A program made the translations under genes and the position numbers. Below, one piece after another: positions 1 to 8,845 of a stretch of DNA of 21,150 nt. Under the pieces are notes generated by a model. The model did no database searches and had not been told where the DNA came from. It worked only from the letters and a program-made list of their open reading frames with translations. The stretch lies in contig JALLPB010000176.1 in NCBI GenBank assembly GCA_036939975.1, positions 1-21,150 on the forward strand, given 5' to 3'. Each line of letters starts with the position of its first letter. Position 1 is the stretch's first letter. The DNA is from Cyclostephanos tholiformis (lineage: Eukaryota; Bacillariophyta; Thalassiosirophyceae; Thalassiosirales; Thalassiosiraceae).

Positions 1-90
1 CTGGGGACTTCATGTGCCACTTGGCTGTGGACTTAGGATGCCACTGGGGTGTGGGCTTTTCTGCTGTCGGAGTGGATGGTTGCCCCAGGG

Positions 91-540
91 CTAGGGACAT
101 TGGTTTTGTGGGGGATTGAGGAGGTTTGGGCAGCATCTCCGGCATACCCCTGCACCCCGGATGGTCAAATGATGTCGTGCAGCCAATAAAACCCTGGCTC
201 TCACCGTTCGCTTGTTCTTGTCGGACTCTCCTGAAAATTTGAGCAGCACCTCCGGCGTACCCCTGCACCCTGGATGGTCAAACAATGCCATGCAACCGAC
301 AAGCTCTTGGTGGCCATTGCTCTGGAGGTCTTCTGGGGGCAAGTTGGCAGAGTGGTGTTTGGTGGCAATTGGAGGGACTTGGTCGAGAGGCTTCTCCTCG
401 GGATGGGAGGAGGTCCACAGCATTCCATCGAATTCAAAAGTGCTCAGGGGGAGGTGTTGCCGGAGGGGAAAAGACTTTGTCGGGCCATCAAAGTCTGTTG
501 GGATGTTGTACTTACCTAAGATTTTATTGGCATGCAGCAT
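91..540 (-). CDS. Unrecognised ORF downstream of the minus-strand gag-like gene
   Basis: Open frame of 149 codons on the minus strand. It lies beyond the end of the gag-like pseudogene and partly under a second proline-rich frame. The segment around FDGPTKSFPLRQHLPLSTFE looks like ordinary protein, not low-complexity sequence. I recognise no domain in it. By position it could be the start of the pol part of the same retroelement, running off the left edge of the window. Its last third contains one copy of a duplicated stretch (see the repeat at 129-300), so that end may be recent rearrangement and not coding. The function is unknown and the ORF may not be real. Confidence 0.25.
   Translation of the reverse strand: MLHANKILGKYNIPTDFDGPTKSFPLRQHLPLSTFEFDGMLWTSSHPEEKPLDQVPPIATKHHSANLPPEDLQSNGHQELVGCMALFDHPGCRGTPEVLLKFSGESDKNKRTVRARVLLAARHHLTIRGAGVCRRCCPNLLNPPQNQCP
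129..300. repeat. Imperfect direct duplication, period 113 bp
   Basis: Positions about 129-187 and 242-300 are two diverged copies of one stretch of roughly 59 bp. Both read cagcAtCTCCGGC, then TACCCCTGCACCC, then GGATGGTCAAA, with about three quarters of positions matching. The offset is 113 bp, not a multiple of three, so the two copies are read in different frames on the minus strand. This suggests a duplication after coding constraint was lost. Confidence 0.6.
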
Positions 541-878
541 TCCCTTTGACCGAAGAGACTTGGAAGGACAGGCTGCGGCGGGTGGTGGGCATTCGTCGTC
601 GGGAGGAGGGATCCAGGTGGGGATGGCTGTGGTGATGGTGCCGTTGTGTCCCCAATGAACAACGAGGTTGTCATCATTGGGGGAGGTAGGATTTGTGGTG
701 GGAGTGTTGGTAAAGCCAATTGGGGGATGACAGAGAGTTGTTGTCCGTGGGGATTGTGGGGGTTTGTTGGGAGGCTTTTCTTTGGGCCGGGTGCCGCTAA
801 ACCCCAGCCTGGGAAGTCAAGCTGAGGTGGAAGGTTTGTTCTCCCGGCGTACTTTGGAGATGTAGGCCAGGAATTCAT
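516..878 (-). CDS. Proline-rich ORF overlapping the end of the gag-like gene
   Basis: Open frame of 120 codons on the minus strand, rich in proline, threonine and serine (for example LPPQLDFPGWGLAAPGP, then ALPTLPPQILPPPMMTT). It overlaps the last 62 bp of the gag-like frame that ends at 817 and is in the +1 frame relative to it. In retroelements a proline-rich linker often follows the gag zinc finger, and gag and pol frames often overlap, so it may be the gag-pol linker of the same element. No catalytic motif is visible. Composition alone could also produce this ORF by chance. Confidence 0.3.
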   Translation of the reverse strand: MNSWPTSPKYAGRTNLPPQLDFPGWGLAAPGPKKSLPTNPHNPHGQQLSVIPQLALPTLPPQILPPPMMTTSLFIGDTTAPSPQPSPPGSLLPTTNAHHPPQPVLPSLFGQRECCMPIKS

Positions 879-3477
879 CCTTCTTCACTTTTGCTTGAGG
901 GATGGCAGATGCTCCAACGTGACTGGCTTTGTTGTTGCAGTCGACAAAGCATTTGCCATGGATGTGCCAGCGAGCACACATGAAGATGGTGTCATCCCAC
1001 TTGGGGCGATCCTTGGAACACTTGCCGGCAAAATGCTCCTTCCAGTTTTTGTCGTCCTTCAACAAGAATTCGGAGATTGGGGTGATGTTCTTGGTGATGC
1101 ATTCCTCATCAACGTCTCCCGACTTTCTCTTCTTCCCCTTTTTCTTTTTGCCATCGCCATCAGTGGACATGACATCAGAGGAAATAGGGGAGGCCTTCGG
1201 GGTTGGCTTGACAAAGTATGGAGGGAGGGACACATTGATGGTACTGTTCATCACCATTTCGAAAACCTCATCGAAGGAGATGAGGGTACACTCCCCAAGC
1301 CACCGTTAGATCCGGATCTCCATGATATAAATAACTTTTGCTGGGAGTTTGTGGTCGGATGCGATGCGGCTCTTGAAGATGATCTTTTCCAATGAGATTG
1401 CCAGCACAAAGGATTTTGCCCCAGCTACTAGAGTGCTTTGGGGACCAAAAAGGATCAATGTGATCTCAGAGTAGAAGAGGAGGGTCTGGTGTAACTCTTT
1501 GAAAGTCGTGGGGACTTTCATCTCCTGAATCTGGGAGGTCTTCATTTCCTCCAGTGACTTTCCTTCCATGTTCTTTGACAAGAGGTGGAGTTGGAGGCAA
1601 TGAGAAGCCTGCGTTGACGAGAGGGGGTCCAGCTCAAACACAGTGAAGGGGGAGAGGTTGCTTGGCGTCGTGCGATTATTCCACAGGATATTTCCAACGT
1701 AGAGGCTCGCAACAAGGCCATGGGCAAACCCCGCATCGTCATATCTGAGCCCGGACATTAGGGCCTAAAGTTCCTTGTCGGCCATTCCCGCGGTCTCGCT
1801 GTTGATGATGCGGAGGTATGATTCAGGGATCTTGTTGGCAGGGGAATCGCCATTGGTAGACGCTGCGTTGAGTACATTGTTCTTCTTCTTGGCATCCTTC
1901 GCCTTGAGAAATCCAGCTTCTCGCACTGGATCTTGTTTTGATTTTCTGCTTCCTCGGAAGTGCAGGAGATGCTCGCCGTGAGTGATCAGAGGATTGCGGC
2001 AGTGTCCTCCGATGAAGCCGGAAAAGTTCCTGCTGTCACAATGCCAGGAAGAATATTCTTGCGGTGGAGGCACGCGCTCCAATCCGTGAGCTCGCCGTCA
2101 TCGGGGGCGAGCAAGAACCACATTTCCACCACTTGTCCTTGGTGCACGCCGAGGCACCATAAGGAGAAGAGTTCGATGTGGGCATCAGTTTTGCCCTTGT
2201 TAAAGCCCTCCTCTCCCTCGTGCACATTGACGTGCGTGTCCCTGGCCAACCTCACAACGATGATGAGCTCGAGGGGCGAGGGTGAGTCCGCGGCGAGGAC
2301 CGCGTTGCGGAGGAATGGGGCGGGGATGAAGCACGCGAGTGCGTTCAGGTTGTTGGCTCCATTTTTGACAGCGGCATTGCCACCGTCGGCAGGGCCAACG
2401 TGGCCATTGCCAACGGTGAAGCTGTCGTCGTCATTGTTGGAAGGGGCGCCACGTTGTCTGGCGGGTGTGACGAGGGCCCCGTCGGCGGCACCATTGCCGC
2501 GAGTGCATGTGCTTCTTGTGGCGCCGTTGCCACAATGCTCGCAGCCAGCGGCAGCAGCATTGCCCCTGCTGGCGGGGGCGCCATCGACAGCATTGCCGTG
2601 TCATCCGGCATTGGCGGCGTTGCCGATGGCAGCAATGTTGTTGCCACGTCGCCCACCTTGGCGGCGATCATTGTCTTGGATACTGTCGTCGGGGGCGCCA
2701 TTGTCCACGTCGGCGTCGCCACCGCCGGCGGCAACAAAATTGCCATTGACGTTGGCGGGGGGGGGAGGAAGGGTGGCGAGGTCGTCGACATTGGCGCAGG
2801 CTGCGATGGCCGCGATTGGCGGGACGGTTGCCTTGATGGGGCAAAGGGCTCCGTCGTGGTCGATCACGACAGGTACAGCTGAGGGCCCGACCCCAACGAA
2901 GCAGCCCACTTTGTTGGAGGGGCAAAGGAGGGTCCCACCAAAGTTATGGGGGTGGTGGAGGATGAAGATCTCCTTCTTATTGTTTGTCATGAGGAGAAGG
3001 CCGAAGGGCTGGAAGAGCTTCATCATTTTTTCGCTGAGGCTTGCCTTGGGATTCATCGCGCCATTGAAACTGGCAATGTTGCGGTCGCCAGCCTCGTTCA
3101 CCGAGGTGATTGAGGCGAAGAGTGCTTTCCAGGAGGCGTGTGGCTGCATTTTTACACCACTAAAGCTAGGGCGGATGGCGAGGCAAGGCAAAGCAAGAGG
3201 ATGCAGCGGAAATGATGAGATGTCCCATCTAATGAGATTGGGAGGATTCCTGGAGGCCCTCCCTGTGCTCCGTGTCAATCTGGGTAAGATAGATGGCACG
3301 GAGAGGGAGTGAACAAATATGGCCGTGCCATTTAGCGCCAATCGCATAAGAGGAAAAATATTCCATAAAGGCGCATCCGATTCCCGCCACAATTTCCTCC
3401 TTGCTGCTGCCTCCAAATAAAATGGGCTTGGTGCAATTAACAAAACTACAATGTTGCTGCGATCCATGCTCTTGCAT
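817..3477 (-). pseudogene. Decayed retroelement gag-like protein with a C-X8-C-X3-C-X5-H finger
   Basis: One ancient coding region of about 880 codons, read from ATG at 3477 down to the stop at 817. The N-terminus (frame A, containing FGGSSKEEIVAGIG and IGAKWHG) runs to about 3230. The frame then shifts, and the second frame stays open to about 1910 except for TGA stops at 2601-2603 and 1986-1988. The first frame then resumes near 1906-1912, broken by TAG at 1765-1767 and TAA at 1306-1308. Recognisable blocks are KMMKLFQPFG and FVGVGPSAVPVVIDH (about 3000-2870), a CpG-rich Asn/Gly/Ala/Asp linker (about 2830-2350), FSLWCLGVHQGQV (about 2170), NAASTNGDSP (about 1865), FAHGLVASLYVG and TPSNLSPF (about 1730-1640), and LQLHLL (about 1585). 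The C-terminus has a KKKKGKKRK basic stretch (1149-1123) and the finger (978-919). I know this family as a gag-like ORF repeated in diatom genomes. It probably bound nucleic acid. No RT partner is visible in the window. Confidence 0.75.
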
Positions 3478-3479
3478 CG

Positions 3480-3930
3480 TCCACAAACAACACTCTGATT
3501 ATTGCATCCATCAATCTTTTACCTCCACTTCTTATAGCCATGTTTTATGCACAAACCTCTAGCTTAAGCAAAGTTACAGCAATCTCCTCTGAAGGTGCAA
3601 TCTGAGATCTGTGAATTTAAGTTACAGCAATCTCCTCTGAAGGTTCTGTCTGGGATCTGGGCATTCAATTTTATCTGTAGATTGTATTAATTCTATTAAA
3701 ATAAATGTTAGTTGTAATTTTCTTGTGTTTATTTATAATTTCTCAAATTAATTTTTTTGGTCTCAATAAAATGTTGCTGTCAAATAAATAATAATCTGAA
3801 TAAAAGAAAGATCTTGTATATTAAAATTAACATTTATTCTGAGAGAAAATATAATTTTCTGTTCGCATTAATTATGTTACAGCAAATTAATTGGACTAAG
3901 TACTAATAAATTTTCTAAACACACTCCAAA
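3480..3930. other. AT-rich intergenic DNA
   Basis: Upstream of the minus-strand gag-like gene the sequence becomes strongly AT-rich, especially 3660-3930, with no ORF of note. It contains the 48-bp tandem duplication listed separately. I see no LTR terminus or target-site duplication for the gag-like element here. Confidence 0.6.
3572..3667. repeat. Two-copy tandem repeat, 48-bp unit
   Basis: Unit one (3572-3619) and unit two (3620-3667) both begin AGTTACAGCAATCTCCTCTG and continue AAGGT, then diverge mildly but keep a shared GATCTG further on. The first 25 bases are identical. This is a simple local duplication with no coding potential. Confidence 0.8.
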
Positions 3931-4160
3931 TTATTAATGGTGAGTGCATCGATATCATCCGCCATGTTAAAAAAATAGGAAAATCCAGGGCATGTAGCAT
4001 GATTCTTGCATCCTTTCAAAAAACAGTTGACATACATGGTTACTCTATTGAGATACAAAGCAGCATTTGAATGGCACCAGAGGAGAGTGGATGCTGCAAT
4101 GATAATGAAGATGCTATTAAAAATTTATGTTTTTACAAGGATGGAGGTCTGGACATCGAC

Positions 4161-4226
4161 CTGCCAAAAGGACATCCACAGGTTTTTACAGAAAAGTACA
4201 AAAGCCTGTAGATGTCCTTTTGGCAG
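4161..4226. repeat. Near-perfect inverted repeat (hairpin), 27-bp arms, 12-bp loop
   Basis: The left arm 4161-4187 starts CTGCCAAAAGGACATC. The right arm 4200-4226 is its reverse complement at 25 of 27 positions, and one of the two differences would be a G-U pair in one RNA strand. The loop is 4188-4199. Matching does not continue outside the arms. There is no surrounding ORF that makes sense of it. It could be a foldback-type transposon remnant, the stem of a small-RNA precursor, or a chance product of a local inverted duplication. Confidence 0.85.
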
Positions 4227-4354
4227 GAAGAGATGCTGGCGATGAATTACTTATTTTGAGAATTGACTATGTAGGAATAAGTGGCCTATTCCACTCTCTT
4301 TTTTTGATGTCACAAAAAAGGAATTGACACATCACCATTCATCACTGCCACTGC

Positions 4355-4360
4355 TATAAA
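4355..4360 (+). promoter_or_regulatory. TATA-like box upstream of the H3 pseudogene
   Basis: TATAAA followed by AAGATAAAAAG lies 32 bp before the former start codon at 4393. The spacing is too short for a usual leader, and the region is AT-rich, so this may be chance. If genuine, it would argue that the H3 copy arose by DNA duplication with its promoter and not by reverse transcription of an mRNA. Confidence 0.2.
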
Positions 4361-4392
4361 AAGATAAAAAGATATAATCAACATTCTCCAAA

Positions 4393-4773
4393 ATGGCTCA
4401 AACAAAACAAACTGCTCATCGGTCCATGAGGGGAAAAGCACCATGCATTTGGTTGGAAACTAAAGCAGCATATGCATATGCCAAGTTTATTGGCTGTGTG
4501 AAGAAGCCTCACTGCTACCATCCCAGTACTGTTGCTCTCAGAGAGATCCATTGGTACCAATAGAGAACCAAACTGTTGCTCAGGAAGGCTCCCTTTCAGA
4601 GCGTAGTCAGGGAGATTGTTGTTCAGGAAGATTTACAAAAGGATATCAAATTCCAGAGAATGGCAATGCATGCTCTCCAGGAGGCTGCAGAGGCCTATCT
4701 AATCAACTTTTTTGAGTGGACTATCTTGGCTTGCACCATCCTTGCACCTATCCCAACTGTCACAGCTCAAATA
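4393..4773 (+). pseudogene. Histone H3 pseudogene
   Basis: The reading frame from ATG at 4393 matches core histone H3 along nearly its whole length. The N-tail reads MAQTKQTA then GKAP and TKAA, followed by VKKPH and TVALREI. After an in-frame TAG at 4561-4563 (the codon for Lys56) come RKAPFQSVVREI, KFQ and ALQEAAEAYL, ending near TAQI. There is no frameshift up to the stop. The αN/α1 part has about two extra codons after REI, and the last part (from about 4720) is scrambled and lacks the terminal RRIRGERA. Lys4, 14, 23, 36 and 37 survive, but Lys9, 18 and 27 are changed. There is no intron. A living H3 is almost invariant, so this number of changes plus the stop shows a dead copy. Arginine losses follow a C-to-T pattern (see findings). 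I found no adjacent H4. Confidence 0.93.
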
Positions 4774-4799
4774 CATTTTCTTTTTGAGGAGTATTTTCA

Positions 4800-5960
4800 G
4801 CAAAAAGAGGGGTGCTGGGGTTGGGAAAGATGGAATTTTCTTGGATTTTGCACCACGTGATATCAAGGTGTTTTTGGATGGAATATTTTCAAAAGCACAA
4901 CCCCCCACATCACTTGCATCCCATAAATTTGACCATGATATCCGAACCTCCCCTGCTGGCCCCATTTTCATCATACCAGGCGCATTTCAATAATCAAAAT
5001 TTTATCTTAATGCCCCTGACAATCTTGACAGTAGGAGCTATGATTTTTAGCGCGCTGCTGATGAAATTTGCTGTTGCAGGGCACTATTAATAATGCCTAA
5101 GCATTTTGAGGACAAAAACCAGCACATAACAATCAACATGGACAAAATTGGCGATGAAAGGGCATCACAGCATGACGTTCTTGGTCAATGATGGCAGAGA
5201 AAAGGCTTCGTCGAGCAGCATCGGGTGGTGGTTGCATTAGGCGGTGGCGGAAGCAGGAGAACCTGATGCAACGATGGCATTGTGCATCGCGTTTGCATCA
5301 GCATCAGCTGAGGGCTTTGGATGTTGGCTTTAGCATCATCAAGGAAGGAAGGAGAAGAAGATGTCTAGAGAAATCATATCCGGTGCCGATGGGGGGAGGA
5401 AATGAGTGTACGGTGGCAACAGAGGCGGTGGAGCAATCGTGTTGTCGATGCAATGGTGAGGGGATGAGCACAAGCAAGGTGAGGATGGATGACGATGACA
5501 TTGCCGGACATATCAAGGGGGGGAGGGAAGCGACTAGGTGAGGCCGCATGTTGACTATCGATGCAGGTGGGATGAAAGGGGGGCGACGGCAGCACAGTGC
5601 TAAAATAATATAAAAATACATACTACGGTTAATAATTATCATATTACTGACCCCCCGATAGATTCCAACCAAACCAACCGTAGGGAACATTGCCTAAGAC
5701 CTCCAGATGAGATCTTCATGCTTGGATTGGGCACCGCTGAGTAGCGGCGGATGGAGGAGCCAGCAGCAGACGGTGCCATGGCAGCAGAGAAAAGTAGACA
5801 TCTCAGAAAAAAAAGACGGGGGCACGATGATAGGTTGCCTCTCTCAAATTCTACATGTGTAGGACAAGGTAGTTACGTGGATGGAATTTTTAATGGAATA
5901 AAAACTGAACACCCCCATAATAACTCACAATAACAGCAGAGCAATAACAACACTCATTAG
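4800..5960. other. No recognisable gene
   Basis: The longest open frame is 5188-5541 (plus, 117 codons), with an Arg/Gly/Cys-rich composition and no domain I recognise. It sits in purine-rich sequence with GATGG/GGAGG runs and may be open by composition alone. Nothing else here has the look of protein. A TTAATAATTATCATATTA stretch near 5629 is merely AT-rich. Confidence 0.5.
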
Positions 5961-5968
5961 AAGTTTCT

Positions 5969-6160
5969 ATGAAAACTATTGGCTTGCGAGCTAGGGCGGT
6001 TTGCAACGAGGCGTTGCGCAGCGGAAATGGCGGCGAGTGGTATCCCGTCGAGGGTCGAGAGTTGTCTGATCTCTCTTCTCGACTGAATTTTGGCATGACT
6101 TTCGTTGTCCCACCATTTCCTCTTCACTCCTCGCGGCGGCCTCCAAATAACCAGCTACCC
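5969..6160. other. Local CpG-rich patch
   Basis: Between about 5985 and 6140 the DNA is clearly richer in G+C and CpG than its AT-rich surroundings (several GCG, TCG and CGG triplets within 150 bp, for example GCGAGGCGTTGCGCAGCGG). Open frames exist on both strands (plus 5969-6214, minus 5890-6096 and 5991-6281), but none contains a domain I recognise. The minus-strand peptide near 6130 (LFGGRREE in one frame) faintly recalls the FGGSSKEE start of the gag-like pseudogene, but the match is too short to use. It could be a fragment of a younger insertion, or a promoter or first exon. Confidence 0.35.
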
Positions 6161-6191
6161 AACCCCCCTGCTGTGCATAACCCAAACTATT

Positions 6192-6244
6192 GGGGCAGCC
6201 ACATACAACCCTAACCATCTGGGCAGCAGCATGCAACCCTAACT
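6192..6244. repeat. Two-copy short tandem repeat, 28-bp period
   Basis: GGGGCAGCCACATACAACCC at 6192 and GGGCAGCAGCATGCAACCCT at 6221 are adjacent imperfect copies, each followed by TAAC. The period is 28 bp. The CCCTAAC ends resemble telomeric repeat units but occur only once per copy. Confidence 0.55.
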
Positions 6245-6249
6245 CTATC

Positions 6250-8190
6250 AATGCATGTAGCATCACAGTGTGGGTTGCCACAAAAGAGACAGCATCATCT
6301 CACACAGCTCGCCTGCAATAAATAACTAAAAACCTACATGTTGAAAGTTTGCTCTACCATAATATTTGATATTATATGGGGCTAGAATAATGTAAAATCA
6401 GTTATAGGGGTCATAGATCCAATCTTACCCATGTAAAATTGAAAGTACATGAATTCAATATTAAATGGTAGCTAAAATCAAAACTATGGTAAGTTCGATT
6501 TTAGCTGCAACAGATCCACCATGCCAACTTTTCCAACAGGGCAAACAAGTTTTACCACTGCACATTCATGCATGTCAAACACTAATCACAAAATGGTTGC
6601 AAATGAAGGCTGTAGTCATCGAACAGCTACTTCTACTATTAAGCAGTGTGCCATTGTAACAGGATATGGGAATTTGAAAGAAAACATTGCAACTTACCAA
6701 GTTGATACTACTCATTTCCAAATCACTGGCTCAAGCAGCTTATTTTTTCCAACACCAACTTAACATGCAAAGGGCGAGTGGACAAATAATGGATACTGAT
6801 GTGACCACTGAAAAGACCAACTTACATTCATTAAGTTTTGCAGGGCACATGTGTCTCAAAACTCTATTTTACTATACATGTAATATTTTTAACTGAATTT
6901 TGTAAGTTATGAAATGCAACAATTTACTTTAAAACTGGTGATTAGTGTTTATCTAAATCACACCCCCATTACATCAGAAACAGCCAGGAAGGTATTATTT
7001 ATGGGACATGAAAAAACATACTCTCATGCCCCTAGATTAGCTCATTTTTCAAATTTTACAGTGCGATAATAAGGAATTTTTGTTAATATTAGTTTGGCGT
7101 AACTAAGTCATAAGATCAAATTTGGTACTAATTCCTACATAGTACTCTTTCTGGACATAGAAAGTTGTTGCAAAATAAGTAATATCAAATACTAATAGGT
7201 AATAAATCAAGATAAAAAGGAGAAAATGACAATTTAAATCCTCATATGCATGATTCAGGGGCTTGTCTGCCCCATCCACCACCATTTTAAGGTAGTAAGG
7301 GGCATTGTTCTGCTTCTGATGAAAATCTATCACCTTTGTTACATTTCAATTGATTGTTTGTGTTCACCTGCTTGGAGCTGGGGGTGTGGGGGTGCCATCC
7401 TCTGCATTTTTGGCCTCCACACTCCTCTATCTTACACTTACTATTCCCATCAACATCATTGTCCTCCCATATCATCCTCGCAGTCCTTTACCCATGAAGG
7501 GTTTCATTGATGACCCAAGAATTGGTTGTTGTGACAACAAACAACCATAACCACAGATTCATTTCACATCACACACAGTGCCTGTGCTGTTTAACAGCTT
7601 AACCACTAGAAGGATTCTGGCGGGAACACAAAACTCTCACCACATACCTTTTTTAGTTGGAATAAGTATCAAAAGTATAAAAACCACAAATTCAGCCACA
7701 ACACAAACATCCTCACCATGGCAAGCTTCCACTCTCTCTAGAGCATGGTTTTATTTGTTATTACCAATCCAACACATGGGCAATGTGGAAGAGGATTGGA
7801 AGAGGGCGCTGTCAAAGCAATTTAATTAATTCAATAAAATAACAGAGTTATTCATTTAATTCTAGCTACTGTATTATTAGGGGGTCAAGCCCAGAAAATC
7901 ACATTTTTTAAATTGTCCCAAAATTGTTTTTGAATAATCAAATCCACTCTACTAGGTGTGAATATGATTCCTTTGATTTTTTTAAATTGACCAGAACCTA
8001 CCCATTGGGCGTGTCGAAGTCAAAGTGTCTGGATTTGGTCGGAAAACATCTTGGATTTACATGTTTTTTAGGTGGCAGTCCAATAAAAACACTCAAATTT
8101 GGAGTTTTGAGTAGCCAAAATAGTTGAATTAGATGTAAATGTGTTTTCGTAGAAGATTTGTTGAAAAAAATGACCAGTACCTACACAATG
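6250..8190. other. AT-rich DNA without recognisable genes
   Basis: About 1.9 kb with only short open frames (none above 86 codons) and no domain, RNA gene or terminal repeat that I can identify. A diverged duplication near 7988-8210 is listed separately. The 5' part of the next retroelement (gag, protease, 5' LTR) would be expected here if it were complete, but I cannot see it. Confidence 0.5.
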
Positions 8191-8210
8191 GGTGCCCCAA
8201 ATGGTGAAAT
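7988..8210. repeat. Diverged direct duplication, 183-bp offset
   Basis: TGACCAGAACCTACCCATTG at 7988 and TGACCAGTACCTACACAATG at 8171 are related, each preceded by a T- or A-rich run and followed by GGG and loosely similar sequence for about 40 bp. The copies are old, and no clear similarity remains across the whole 183-bp unit. Confidence 0.4.
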
Positions 8211-8825
8211 TACCTTGCACTAATAAAATGCCCTATTTTACATGCATCTTCAACTTACCCAACAACCATCAAACTCTGCTGTACTACCACACAGCAGCAG
8301 GCTACCTGATGAAGGAAACTTTTCTCAGCACTGTCTGCACGGGTAACTTTGCAACGTGGCCAGGCTTAACAATGAACTAATTTCGAAGTATTTCCCAGAC
8401 TCAGACAAGACACAGAAGGGCCATCTAAAAGGCCAACACAAGGGACTACAATCAACAAAAGTCAGACAGCAGATAGAGATTAAAATTGAACCTGGAACAG
8501 AGAACATACCGGCAACGCCCATCAGGAAACACAATGACATCTTTGTTCGAGTCACCGACCTACTGGACACAATCCACACCAACCAAACAGGCGCATTCCC
8601 AATGACCTCCCAACAAGGCTACAGATACATCATGGTTGGCATCCACCTCGATGCAAATTACATTTTTTGCAAACTAATGAAAAATAGAACCAAAGGCAAA
8701 ATGATATCAGCCTACCAGAAAATTGTAGACAGGATGCAAATATCTGGTTTGGGGCTAAAGCATCATTGGTTAGACAACAAATGCTCAGACAAGTTCAAAC
8801 AGTGCATCCGGGCACCCACTTTGGG
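8192..8825 (+). pseudogene. Integrase N-terminal and catalytic region, broken
   Basis: Frame one (8192 to about 8375) carries YYHTAAGYLMKETFL and GNFATWPGLT, the block just before the integrase core in this family. A frameshift near 8375 leads to ISKYFPDSDKTQKGHLKGQ and LQSTK, then DLLDTIHTNQTGAFPMTSQQ, DANYIFCKLMKN and LGLKHHWLDNKCSDKFK. The Asp in HTNQTG (normally D-Q-TG) has become Asn. The second Asp survives in WLDNKCS. The third catalytic Glu region (normally about 35 residues on, with N-A-A-E-R-A) is missing, because the sequence jumps near 8825 to the linker before the reverse transcriptase. Integrase would have inserted element DNA into the genome. This copy cannot. Confidence 0.75.
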
Positions 8826-8845
8826 ACCAAATTATACTTCACAGG

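Noticed and set aside
2345..2791. Pro/Ala/Thr-rich minus-strand ORF
   Set aside because: The frame used by the gag-like gene stays open through the same stretch with one TGA, and flanking family blocks lie in that frame. This ORF is an alternative frame of low-complexity sequence.
1960..3312. 450-codon open frame on the plus strand
   Set aside because: It is antisense to the gag-like pseudogene, consists of Ala/Pro/Ser/Leu-rich composition from the CpG-rich linker, and contains no recognisable block. It is a shadow of the minus-strand gene.
3930..4390. A divergent histone H4 partner upstream of the H3 pseudogene
   Set aside because: Histone H3 and H4 are often paired head to head, so I looked on the minus strand. 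None of the H4 signature blocks (for example the glycine-rich N-tail or the TVTAMD region) can be read.
6205..6250. Telomere-like CCCTAAC units
   Set aside because: Only two single units inside a 28-bp tandem repeat, with no run of consecutive repeats.
6585..6660. VANEGCSH peptide as a retroelement protease active site
   Set aside because: It distantly resembles the D-x-G-C-S-G-H start of a protease, but the residues after it do not match and there is no neighbouring gag or protease-end block.
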